From an uncultured Oscillospiraceae bacterium (lineage in GTDB: Bacteria > Bacillota > Clostridia > Oscillospirales > Oscillospiraceae), in assembly GCA_934646005.1 (NCBI GenBank), contig CAKUED010000017.1, positions 1 through 64,000 of the forward strand: a stretch of DNA of 64,000 bases, in the 5' to 3' direction. The translations under genes were made by a program, and so were the position numbers. Each line of letters starts with the position of its first letter. Position 1 is the stretch's first letter. The notes beneath the pieces were generated by a model that was not told the origin of the DNA, ran no database searches, and was given only the letters and a program-made list of their open reading frames with translations. Of this stretch, positions 54,786-63,357 are shown one piece after another.

Positions 54786-56213
54786 TTATCGGAGCTGCCA
54801 CGCCTGAAGCGTCCGAAGCTGCGGCGCGCCGTCGTGCGGGAGAATGCTGACAGGGCGCTGCGGCGCTGTGTCAAAGAAGTTCACGGACAGGCACTGACCG
54901 TCCGCAAAAATTTCGGCGGAGCACCGATCCAAAAAGATCCGCGCCTGCACCGGCGCGTCCGGCGGCAATTGCAGCGCGCCGCAATCGTGCATGGTCTGCT
55001 CGCCGGTGTCCTTGGCATACGCGCGGAGCGTCCGGGATGAAAGCGTGAGCTCCATAGAAAAGCAGTCTCCGACCTGAAGCCGCAGCGTGCCTGCCTGCTG
55101 CGCCGGAAGCTCGATCAAGATCTCCCACGCTGTGTCCGCCGTATCCGGCAGCGTCCACGGCGCGGTCAGCGCCGCCTGCTCGCAGCGGAACGCCTGGCTA
55201 CGCAGCGCCTCCAATTGCGGATGCGGGGAAAAGCGCGGCAGACCGTCCGCGCCCGCCGTCACCACGCGCGGCAGCGTGAACCAGCCGCGCCAGAAGCCCT
55301 GCTCCGCCACGCCCCAGCGCCGGAACGCGGGCATCCAGTCCCAGCCGTTCGCCCAGGCGACCTGCACGCGCCGCCCCGCTTCGTCGGTGAACGACTGCGC
55401 CGCGTAATAGTCAGGACCTTCGTCCGGGCAGACCGGCTGCGCGTTCAGGAGCTTTCCTTCTTCGCGTGAAAATGTTCCGATCAGGCACACGTTGCGGTAT
55501 GCCGGGCAGTGCATCGGCGAGACGCAGAGCATATGCCTGCCGCCGAGCGGGATCAGGTCGGGGCACTCCCACATCGTGCCGAAGCGCCCCTCGCCGCGCG
55601 CCAGCACGCCGCGATACTGCCAGTGAAGCAGATCCTGCGAGGCAAACAGCAGCGCCGCGCCGTCACCGCTCAGGCTCGCGCCGCAGACGAAGTAAAACGT
55701 GCCGTCCGCCTCGCGCCAGAGCTTTGGGTCGCGGAAATTTGCCGGATCGACACCCTCCGGCGCGCAGGCGACCGGGTTGTGTTCGTATTTCTGAAACGTC
55801 ACGCCGTCGTCGCTCCACGCGAGGCACTGCGCCTGCACGCAGCGCCCGTCCCGATAGCACACGCCCGTGTACAGAAGATACAGCCGCTCGTCCACGACGA
55901 GTGCGCTGCCGGAAAAGCAGCCGCCCTGCTCGTGCATCTCATACGGCTCGCTCGGCACGAGCGCCGGCGGAAGCTGTGTCCAGTGGAGCAGATCGCGGCT
56001 GACCGCGTGCCCCCAGCACGGCTCGCCCCAGGTGACGCCGAAGGGGTTATACTGATAGAAAAAATGATAGTTTCCCTGATACCAGACCAGCCCGTTCGGG
56101 TCGTTGATCCAGCCCGGCTCGCCCATAAAATGATACCGCTGGCGCAGCGCCATCGGGTGCGGGCGCTGCCGCTCCTGCCGCAGGCGCGCGAGATAGGTTT
56201 GATCGTTCAGCAT
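54786..56213 (-). CDS. Glycoside hydrolase family 32 (beta-fructosidase)
   Basis: 475 residues. Cleaves terminal beta-fructosyl bonds (sucrose, sucrose-6-phosphate or fructans). Catalytic motifs: WINDPNG (nucleophile Asp38), NFRDPK (transition-state Asp), and WECPDL (acid/base Glu), and a C-terminal beta-sandwich. No signal peptide, so it acts inside the cell on imported substrate. ATG at 56213 chosen for AGGAGG upstream. Last gene of a unit with the glycyl radical enzyme (11-base gap). Confidence 0.95.
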   Translation of the reverse strand: MLNDQTYLARLRQERQRPHPMALRQRYHFMGEPGWINDPNGLVWYQGNYHFFYQYNPFGVTWGEPCWGHAVSRDLLHWTQLPPALVPSEPYEMHEQGGCFSGSALVVDERLYLLYTGVCYRDGRCVQAQCLAWSDDGVTFQKYEHNPVACAPEGVDPANFRDPKLWREADGTFYFVCGASLSGDGAALLFASQDLLHWQYRGVLARGEGRFGTMWECPDLIPLGGRHMLCVSPMHCPAYRNVCLIGTFSREEGKLLNAQPVCPDEGPDYYAAQSFTDEAGRRVQVAWANGWDWMPAFRRWGVAEQGFWRGWFTLPRVVTAGADGLPRFSPHPQLEALRSQAFRCEQAALTAPWTLPDTADTAWEILIELPAQQAGTLRLQVGDCFSMELTLSSRTLRAYAKDTGEQTMHDCGALQLPPDAPVQARIFLDRCSAEIFADGQCLSVNFFDTAPQRPVSILPHDGAPQLRTLQAWQLR

Positions 56214-56224
56214 AAAGTGCCTCC

Positions 56225-58477
56225 TTACACCGCTCTTTGGGCGCGGTTTGCGATCTCCACCTGCATCTCGCGGCTCAGATCGACAAAGCGCGCGCTGTAG
56301 CCGCACACGCGGATGACGAGCTGCTGATGGCGCTCCGGGTGCTCCAGCGCGTCGGCGATCGCGGCGCTGTCGAGCACGTCAAAATCCACCGCGCTGCCGC
56401 CGCAGGCTAAAAAGCAGCGGATCAGGCTTTCGCAGATCTGCACATTGTCGTTTGCCAGCGAGACCGGCATACAGAAATACGCCACCGCAGACTGCGGAAA
56501 CTGCGCGTAATCCACACCGTCCATCGTGTGCAGGATCGCGCTGAGCTCGGCGGGCGTCCGCTCCGCCGGATTGAGCCCGCGCGAGAGCGACTGCCCGCGC
56601 AGCCGCCCGTCCGGCAGCGCGCCGCAATGCGCCTTCATCCACTCATAGCCGTAAAACGACCAGATCGACGCCTCATACCGCCCGCCGCGTCCGTTCGGCA
56701 TCCAGCAGATAGCTTCGGCGACATCCTGCGAGACGCGGCGCACGAAGGCGTTCAGCTCCGGCGTGTCCGCGCCGACCTTGGGAATTTTGTTTTGCAGATA
56801 GAGCCGGTCCAGCTCAAAGCCCTCGTAATTTTTGCGCAGCATGGCGTTCAGCTCGGCAAGCGTGTAGCGCTTTTGCTCGTAAACAGCCTCCTTGACGGCG
56901 TAAAGCGAATCGATAAAATCCGCCAGCCCGACCAGCGCAAAGCCGCTGTTATTATAGACCGCCCCGCCCTGCGAAACATCCCGCGCCTGCTCGATGCAGC
57001 CGGTGATGGTCGAGGAAAAGAACGGGCAGGGGTTATACGCCGCCCAGCGCTTTTCAAAGCCGTTATAGTGCCACGCGACAGCGTTTACAATAGCCGAGAG
57101 ATTCTGCATCACGCGGCGGTAGAACGTCTCAAAATCCGACGCGGCGAGCACGTCATGCGGGACGATGTGCTCGCGGTCAAAAAACACCGTTCCGTCCGGC
57201 TGGAGCATCATCTCCAGATACCGGCAGGGGCTCAAATAGCACGTTGCGCGCGAGTTGACCTCCGTATCCGCAAGCAGGACCTCCTGGCAGCCGCCGTTTA
57301 CATACAGCCGGGCGTCCGCCTCGCGCTTGCCCATGCGCGTCTGCGCGGCGATGATCGTGCGGTCGTTGAATACGGACAGCACGTTCCTGCCGCTGGCGGC
57401 AAGCTGCGCGACCAGCCGGTAATATTCCGCCGGCGCATCCGGCGCAAAGCGCGCCTGCACCTTGGGGTTGATGAGCCCGCAGTCCAGATAGCATTGCAGC
57501 ACCCAGCGGGTGATGTCGTTAAAGACCGGCGCGCCGTCTGCGTCGCAGCCGCCGATGCTCATGGCGGTGTTCGTTCCGTAAAGTGCCTGCGACAGATCCC
57601 ATTTGGCGTCCGTCATGGCGCAGAACCAGTACACGAGCTCCCGCGCCTGCTCTGCGGTGAGCCTGCCGAGCTGCACATCGCGCACATAATACGGCGCAAG
57701 CACGCGGTCGATGTGCCCCAGGATCGCAAAGCCCATCGACTCCAGCCCGTTGCCCAGCTCCTTCAGGAGCAGCATCGTGTTCAGCGCCTCAAAAAACGTC
57801 TGCGCCGGTTCTGCCGGGCAGCGCCGCGCGCTGACGGCGATCCGCTCCAGACGCGCCCGAACGATCGGGTCGCGCTCCTCCGCACTAAGGCGCTCCGCTT
57901 CATCGGCAAAACGGGCGCAGAGCTGCATCACGGCGTCCTCCGCGCGGATCACGCAGCGCAGAAACGTCTGCTTTTCCGCGTCCGTCTCTGCTTGCAGACG
58001 TGCCTGCGCCTGCTGCTTGAGTCCGCTCAGACCGTATCGCAGCACATTGCCGACGCCCATCGCGTGGTGCGCGCAGTCAACGTACATCGTCGAGTTCAGC
58101 GCGTCCTCCTGCACATACGGCGCGATCCAGCTCTGAAAGTCCCGCTCTAGCCCGGAGGTGTCGCGGCGCATCAGCCAGCTTCCGAGTCCCGGAATGGGCG
58201 GGAAGCACGAGCCGGCAAGATTGCGCGGCGCGCCGGTATCCACCTCAAAATAAAACGGACAGTGCCGGAAGAGCTTCACCCGGCATTTTTCTGCCGCCAG
58301 CTCATAGATCCACGTCTTTTTCTCCATTGCGCCCGCCTGCGGGTTGCGGCGGCTTTTTTCGTCCAGCTCCCGCTCCAGCGCGCTGACGTCCGTGGGGTAG
58401 GCGGCGTAGTAGTCATCCAGCTCCTGACGGAAGGCGTCATATTCTTTTCCGAATTGCGTTTGTTTCCAGTCGTTCAT
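56225..58477 (-). CDS. Glycyl radical enzyme of unknown substrate (dehydratase-type)
   Basis: 750 residues of the pyruvate formate-lyase superfamily. The glycyl radical site RVCGYSARF places Gly726 near the C-terminus. The thiyl cysteine is in NGGCQEVLL (Cys397) followed by Glu two residues on, the CxE pattern of dehydratase/lyase members rather than the Cys-Cys of pyruvate formate-lyase. It needs the activase encoded two genes upstream. Beside GH32, zinc dehydrogenase and oxidoreductase genes, a sugar or polyol dehydratase role is plausible; choline, glycerol, propanediol and isethionate enzymes have other partners not seen here. Confidence 0.9.
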   Translation of the reverse strand: MNDWKQTQFGKEYDAFRQELDDYYAAYPTDVSALERELDEKSRRNPQAGAMEKKTWIYELAAEKCRVKLFRHCPFYFEVDTGAPRNLAGSCFPPIPGLGSWLMRRDTSGLERDFQSWIAPYVQEDALNSTMYVDCAHHAMGVGNVLRYGLSGLKQQAQARLQAETDAEKQTFLRCVIRAEDAVMQLCARFADEAERLSAEERDPIVRARLERIAVSARRCPAEPAQTFFEALNTMLLLKELGNGLESMGFAILGHIDRVLAPYYVRDVQLGRLTAEQARELVYWFCAMTDAKWDLSQALYGTNTAMSIGGCDADGAPVFNDITRWVLQCYLDCGLINPKVQARFAPDAPAEYYRLVAQLAASGRNVLSVFNDRTIIAAQTRMGKREADARLYVNGGCQEVLLADTEVNSRATCYLSPCRYLEMMLQPDGTVFFDREHIVPHDVLAASDFETFYRRVMQNLSAIVNAVAWHYNGFEKRWAAYNPCPFFSSTITGCIEQARDVSQGGAVYNNSGFALVGLADFIDSLYAVKEAVYEQKRYTLAELNAMLRKNYEGFELDRLYLQNKIPKVGADTPELNAFVRRVSQDVAEAICWMPNGRGGRYEASIWSFYGYEWMKAHCGALPDGRLRGQSLSRGLNPAERTPAELSAILHTMDGVDYAQFPQSAVAYFCMPVSLANDNVQICESLIRCFLACGGSAVDFDVLDSAAIADALEHPERHQQLVIRVCGYSARFVDLSREMQVEIANRAQRAV

Positions 58478-58486
58478 AGTGCTCCC

Positions 58487-59506
58487 TCAGAATGTCAGTG
58501 CGATCTTGATGCCTTCCCGGCTGCGGACGAGGCGCAGCCCTTCTTCAAACTCCTCCACGGGGATCCTGTGCGTCACAAACTCGCGAAGCGGCAGCCTGCC
58601 GCTCGTCACATAGCCGCAGACCTCGTCGTGTACGGCGCTCTCCTGCGCGGCGATGGGCCACTGCACCGTTTGCAGGATGCAGTTGTGCGGCAGCAGTGAC
58701 CAGTCGATCACCGCGTCCGCCCGCAGACCGAGCCCGTACAGACCGATCGTGCCCTCCTGCCGGATGAGGCGCATTCCATCCATCAGAAGATTCGGGTTGC
58801 CGACCGCGTCGATGTACAGATCGACGCCCTCCGGCATATAGCCGCGCACGGTGTCGGTCAGCGGCTGCTGCTTTGTGTCGAACGCGAGATCCGCGCCCAA
58901 GCGCTCCGCCGCCGCGATGCGCGCCGGATGGTGACCTGCCAGCGCGACCTTTGCAGCGCCCATGCACTTGGCAAGCGCCGCCATCGCGATGCCGACCGGT
59001 CCGCAGCCCGCCACCACAACGTTCTGTCCCGGCTGCAAACGAAGGCGGTGCAGGGCGCTTGCGACCTCCTTGAGCGTGATGAGCATCGTCGCCTCCACGG
59101 GATCGACCCCGGCGGGAACTAACTGCCGCGTGCTCGTTTCAATATCCGCGCCCGCATGATCGGCAAGGCGCGCGGCGTAATCGTCCGCGATGCCGTACTC
59201 GCTGAAGCCGCCCCAGAAGCTGTGATACCCCGGCAGACCGGGCAGCGCCGAGCGGAGGATATAGTCCCCCTCGCGGAAGCTGCGCACTTTTTTGCCCACC
59301 GCCACGACCTGCCCGACCGCCTCGTGCCCCAGCACGAACGGGTACTGGATAAACGGCATCTGCCCGCGTATGAGCTGCATATCCGTTCCGTTGCAGATCC
59401 CGCAGCCCACATTGCGGCACAGGACCTGATATTCGTCGATCTCCGGCAGCGGCAGATCGTCATGCAGACAGATATTTCCCGCCGACTCTACTACAAGACC
59501 CTTCAT
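58487..59506 (-). CDS. Zinc-type medium-chain alcohol/polyol dehydrogenase
   Basis: 339 residues. Catalytic zinc ligands in CGICNGTDMQLI and GHEAVGQVVAVG; nucleotide fold VVVAGCGPVGIAMAALAKCMGA; later VDLYIDAVGNPNLLMDGMRLI. The structural zinc cysteines of ADH are absent (PGLPGYHSFWGG in that region). Sorbitol/threonine-dehydrogenase-like; substrate unknown. It is 9 bases before the glycyl radical enzyme gene and overlaps the activase gene by 4 bases. Confidence 0.92.
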   Translation of the reverse strand: MKGLVVESAGNICLHDDLPLPEIDEYQVLCRNVGCGICNGTDMQLIRGQMPFIQYPFVLGHEAVGQVVAVGKKVRSFREGDYILRSALPGLPGYHSFWGGFSEYGIADDYAARLADHAGADIETSTRQLVPAGVDPVEATMLITLKEVASALHRLRLQPGQNVVVAGCGPVGIAMAALAKCMGAAKVALAGHHPARIAAAERLGADLAFDTKQQPLTDTVRGYMPEGVDLYIDAVGNPNLLMDGMRLIRQEGTIGLYGLGLRADAVIDWSLLPHNCILQTVQWPIAAQESAVHDEVCGYVTSGRLPLREFVTHRIPVEEFEEGLRLVRSREGIKIALTF

Positions 59507-60420
59507 CTGGTGTGATCCTCCTTTTTCTGCGCTCCGCCGGATACCACCGGCAGTCCAAGCTCTCGGAGCGTCTGCTCCGCGTGTTCACAGGCGGCGGCGT
59601 CCGGCACGGGAAATTGCCGCTGCGCGCGCCCCAGCTCGACGCATTTTTCCGCCCCGAGCGTATGATACGGTAAGACCTCCACGCGCCGCACGCGCGGAAG
59701 CTGCGTCAAAAATGCGCCGATCTGCCCGATCTGCTCCGTGTTGACGCCCGGGACGAACGGGATCCTGATCCAGATGTCCGCGCGCGTGCCGAGCCGCCGG
59801 AGATTGTCCAAAATCCGCTCGTTCCCCACGCCCGTCCACTGCCGGTGCGTCTGCGGGGAAAAGGCTTTTACATCGTAAAGAAACAGATCCGTCACCGGCA
59901 GCACCTGCTCAAAGGCTGCCCACGGGACGTTTCCCGCCGTATCGACGCAGGTATGCACGCCACGCCGGTGCATTTCCGTCAGAAAGCCCGTCACGGCGTC
60001 CGCCTGCAAAAGCGGCTCGCCGCCGGAGCACGTCACGCCGCCCGCCGTCGTCTGAAAGAGCTTTTCGTCGCGCAGGACCAGCTCCGTCAGCTCCCGGCAG
60101 GCGACCCTGCGCCCCGCCACGGCGATCGCGCCGGTGAGGCAGCTCTCTGCGCAGCGCCCGCAGAGCGTGCAGCGCGCCGCGTCCCGCACAGGACCGTCCG
60201 CCCCCATGGTGCGCGCGCCGACGGGACAGCTCTGCACGCACAGCCCGCACCGCACGCAGCGCTGCGCGCGGAAGAGCAGCTCCGGCTGCGGGTTCTGCGT
60301 CTCCGGGTTGTGACACCACGCGCAGCGGAGGTTACAGCCCTTCAAAAATACGGTCGTCCGCATTCCCGGTCCGTCGTGAAACGACATCCGCTGGATATTC
60401 GTGATCCGCAGCTCCGCCAT
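59503..60420 (-). CDS. Glycyl radical enzyme activase (radical SAM)
   Basis: 305 residues. FLKGCNLRCAWCHN holds the SAM cluster cysteines (29, 33, 36). Two ferredoxin-type 4Fe-4S motifs follow: CVRCGLCVQSCPVG and CTLCGRCAESCLTG. GGVTCSGGEPLLQ is the family's SAM-binding segment. It installs the radical on Gly726 of the enzyme at 56225. First gene of this operon; ATG at 60420 has GGAGGTG upstream. Confidence 0.94.
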   Translation of the reverse strand: MAELRITNIQRMSFHDGPGMRTTVFLKGCNLRCAWCHNPETQNPQPELLFRAQRCVRCGLCVQSCPVGARTMGADGPVRDAARCTLCGRCAESCLTGAIAVAGRRVACRELTELVLRDEKLFQTTAGGVTCSGGEPLLQADAVTGFLTEMHRRGVHTCVDTAGNVPWAAFEQVLPVTDLFLYDVKAFSPQTHRQWTGVGNERILDNLRRLGTRADIWIRIPFVPGVNTEQIGQIGAFLTQLPRVRRVEVLPYHTLGAEKCVELGRAQRQFPVPDAAACEHAEQTLRELGLPVVSGGAQKKEDHTR

Positions 60421-60446
60421 ATGGCTCACCTCCGTCCGTTTTTTCA

Positions 60447-60499
60447 TTGAAGTCGTGTAAAAAGTGTGATACAATACTGTAACAATCGATGATTCATCG
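60447..60499 (+). promoter_or_regulatory. LacI gene promoter with palindromic operator
   Basis: TTGAAG, 17 bases, TACAAT (60470-60475). Downstream CGATGATTCATCG (60487-60499) is a 13-base palindrome, 18 bases before the LacI ATG; LacI-type repressors bind such sites. It could control both this gene and the divergent activase operon. Confidence 0.75.
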
Positions 60500-60517
60500 G
60501 GGAATTGAGGATGGAAT

Positions 60518-61504
60518 ATGGTAAAATTAGATGATGTTGCAAAGCTCGCCGGCGTGTCCAAGGGGACAGCCTCGCGCGTTCTCAACAACCGCGGCTACAT
60601 CTCCCAGCAGACGCGCGAGCGCATCGAAGCCGCCGTCAAGGAGCTCAACTACTACCCCAATGAAAACGCGCGCAATCTGCTCAAGCGCCGCTCCGGCATG
60701 GTCGGCGTCGTTGTGCCGACCATCACCTACCCCTATTACGCCGAGATGATCTCCTACCTCGAGAAATTTCTCAAGGCGAGCGGATACAAAATTCTCCTGT
60801 GCAACACGTCGTTCAGCTCCGGCGCGTCGCAGGACTATATCAAGCTCCTCAACAACAACCGCGTCGATGGAGCAATTATTTTCAACTATAAATTGACCGA
60901 GCAGGACTATGCCAGCCTGTCCTTCCCGATCGTCTCCATTGACCGCCACGTCCGCGACGAAGCGTCGTATGTCGCCTCGGACCATGTGCAGGGCGGCACG
61001 CTGGCTGCCGACTGCCTGCTGCGCTGCGGCTGCCGCCGCGTCATTCAGATCGGCGGCTCGTTTGAGGACGACGCGCCCTGGAATATCCGCCATCAGGTCT
61101 TTCGTGACATCATGGCAAAGAACCATGTCCACTGCGTCTCCTATGAGCAGGTCCGCGATTCGCATACCTTCCATGATTACCGGCAGATCGTGCTCGACCT
61201 TTTGCGGGAGCACCCGCAGACGGACGGCATTTTCTGCAACGATCTGTGCGCCACGGCAGTGCTGAACGCGGCAATGACGCTGCAAAAGCGCGTGCCGGAG
61301 GACCTGAAGATCGTCGGCTATGACGGCACGTTTCTCTCCGAGATCGTGACGCCGTCGATCACGACCGTCTGGCAGAACACGGAAAAGATCGCCGCCTCCG
61401 CGGCGGAGTTTATCGTCAAAATGATCGACGATCCCGGCTTTTCCACCTGCCATCTGACGCTTGGTGTCAAGCTCATCGAGCGCGACAGTACGCGCTGCGG
61501 CTAA
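60518..61504 (+). CDS. LacI-family transcriptional regulator
   Basis: 328 residues: N-terminal HTH VKLDDVAKLAGVSKGTASRVLNNRGYISQQTRERIEAAVKELNYYPN with hinge helix, and a sugar-binding domain (GMVGVVVPTITYPYYAEMISYLEKF). Probable repressor of the flanking activase-GRE-dehydrogenase-GH32 operon and of the sugar importer; ligand unknown. GGAATTGAGG before the ATG. Confidence 0.94.
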   Translation: MVKLDDVAKLAGVSKGTASRVLNNRGYISQQTRERIEAAVKELNYYPNENARNLLKRRSGMVGVVVPTITYPYYAEMISYLEKFLKASGYKILLCNTSFSSGASQDYIKLLNNNRVDGAIIFNYKLTEQDYASLSFPIVSIDRHVRDEASYVASDHVQGGTLAADCLLRCGCRRVIQIGGSFEDDAPWNIRHQVFRDIMAKNHVHCVSYEQVRDSHTFHDYRQIVLDLLREHPQTDGIFCNDLCATAVLNAAMTLQKRVPEDLKIVGYDGTFLSEIVTPSITTVWQNTEKIAASAAEFIVKMIDDPGFSTCHLTLGVKLIERDSTRCG

Positions 61505-61576
61505 AACCGAAGACAGCTCACAGGAAAGGGGATGCTGCCCAGGCAGTATCCCCTTTGCGTATGTGTGTGTTGGGGC

Positions 61577-62407
61577 TTATCCCTTGACCGCGCCGACGGT
61601 CATGCCGTCCACCACATGGCGCTGGAAAATGCCATAGAATACGAGCTCCGGCAGCAGCACCATGACGCTGTAGGCGGCGAGCCCGCCGTAGTCGATATTG
61701 TACTGCCCCTGGAACGCCGCAATGCCGCGCGAGATCGTGTAATAGGCAGGCTTTTCGATCATGATGGAGGCGAACGGATATTCGTTCCAAATGTAGAGAA
61801 GGTTAAAGATAATGACCGTCGCCAGCACGGGCTTTGCGATCGGCACTAAGATCTTGGTGATGAGCTGCCATAAATTCACGCCGTCCATCAGCGCCGCCTC
61901 GTCAAGCTCTTTTGGGATGGTGCGCAGATACGCGGTAAACAGCAGCGTATTAAAAGAAATGGACGTTGCGATATACGGCAAAATCAGCGAGAGCTGCTGA
62001 CCGAAGCCAAAGAATCGATTGATCTTATAGATCGGGAACAGCAGGATAAACGGGCTGACCGCAAGTCCAAGCTGCAAAAAGCCCTGCAAGCCGCTGCGCA
62101 CAGAGTCCCTGCGAAAATGCAGCCGCGTCAGACCGACAGCGCTGGAAAACGTGATGACAATCTCCACGACAAGCGCGCAGAGCGCGATGAAAAACGTGTT
62201 TTTGTACAGCGTGAACAGGTCCAGCGTCCGCAGCGCGGAGGCGTAATTCTCCAGATTCAGCGAGCTCGGCAGCGAGAGCGGATCATTCAGGATCTCGCTG
62301 TTCGGCTTCATGGAGATAAAGACCAGCCAGATGATCGGGATCACGATTGCAGCGGTCAGAAGCACCATCAGGACGTAGCTCACGCCCAGCTTTTTTCTTG
62401 ATCTCAT
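61577..62407 (-). CDS. Sugar ABC transporter permease (MalG-type)
   Basis: 276 residues with six hydrophobic segments; EAA loop EAALMDGVNLWQLITKILVPIAKPVLATV; C-terminal AYSVMVLLPELVFYGIFQRHVVDGMTVGAVKG. Paired with the next permease, 10 bases upstream. An oligosaccharide importer; fructan-type sugars are plausible given GH32. No ATPase gene in the window: such importers usually share an MsmK-like ATPase. Confidence 0.93.
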   Translation of the reverse strand: MRSRKKLGVSYVLMVLLTAAIVIPIIWLVFISMKPNSEILNDPLSLPSSLNLENYASALRTLDLFTLYKNTFFIALCALVVEIVITFSSAVGLTRLHFRRDSVRSGLQGFLQLGLAVSPFILLFPIYKINRFFGFGQQLSLILPYIATSISFNTLLFTAYLRTIPKELDEAALMDGVNLWQLITKILVPIAKPVLATVIIFNLLYIWNEYPFASIMIEKPAYYTISRGIAAFQGQYNIDYGGLAAYSVMVLLPELVFYGIFQRHVVDGMTVGAVKG

Positions 62408-62417
62408 GGCAGAGCCC

Positions 62418-63287
62418 TCAGTCCTTTCTGCGCAGCAGCAGCGTATAGATCCCGATGAGGATGAGCGAGATCAGGAACGTCGCCGAAGCCAGCGCCATGC
62501 CGTAGCCGTATTCCCCGCGGGCAAATGTTGTGTTGTACGCATACGTTACGAGCGTTTCCGAGTAATGCGTTGGACCGCCGCCGGTGAGCTGCTGCACCGT
62601 CTCAAAAATTTTCATCGAGCCGGTGATGATGAGAATGCCGACGGATATGAACGTATCGCGCAGCGCCGGGATCGTCACGTGCAGCAGCCGCTGCCAGAAA
62701 TTCGTGCCATCGACCGCCGCCGCCTCCAGCATCTCGTGCGGGATCGTCTTGAGCCCGGCGAGATAGATCGCCGCAATATAGCCCGCCTGCTGCCAGAAAT
62801 AAACGAAGGCGATGCTGTACGGCGAGAGCGTCTTGCCGCCGATCCACTCCAGCGCCAGCTTGTCAAGACCGACGGCGCGCAGGACGTTGTTGACAAGTCC
62901 TGTCACCGGGTCGAGCAGATAGCCCCAGATGACGCCCGCGATGATGCTCGCGATGATGGCGGGCGCAAAGATCAGCGCCTTGCACACGTTTGTGCCGCGC
63001 ATCGGCTGGTTCAGGAGCATCGCCACGAAAAACGAGCCGATCCCGAGCAGAACGATGGAAATGCCGAGGATGATCGCCGTGTTTTTCAGCGCGATCCAGA
63101 AATACGGGTCATGCAGCAGCCGGACGTAGTTCTTCAGCCCGTACAGGCGCGGCTTGCTGATCCCGGAATACTTGGTAAAGCTGTAATAGAGTGAGACCAG
63201 GATCGGCAGGATGATGTAGACCGCGTACACCAGGCAGGTCGGCAAAAGCAGCATCAGCTTATTCTTTTTTGTACTGAGTAATTGCAT
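62418..63287 (-). CDS. Sugar ABC transporter permease (MalF-type)
   Basis: 289 residues, six membrane segments; EAA loop EAAAVDGTNFWQRLLHVTIPALRDTFI. ATG at 63287 chosen for GGAAGGAG just upstream. Second gene of the importer after the binding protein. Confidence 0.93.
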   Translation of the reverse strand: MQLLSTKKNKLMLLLPTCLVYAVYIILPILVSLYYSFTKYSGISKPRLYGLKNYVRLLHDPYFWIALKNTAIILGISIVLLGIGSFFVAMLLNQPMRGTNVCKALIFAPAIIASIIAGVIWGYLLDPVTGLVNNVLRAVGLDKLALEWIGGKTLSPYSIAFVYFWQQAGYIAAIYLAGLKTIPHEMLEAAAVDGTNFWQRLLHVTIPALRDTFISVGILIITGSMKIFETVQQLTGGGPTHYSETLVTYAYNTTFARGEYGYGMALASATFLISLILIGIYTLLLRRKD

Positions 63288-63357
63288 AGTCTCTCCTTCC
63301 GGCATATCTGCCCGGCGGCTGGTCTGCGATCATCCCGCCGTGAGTTCCTGCCGTATT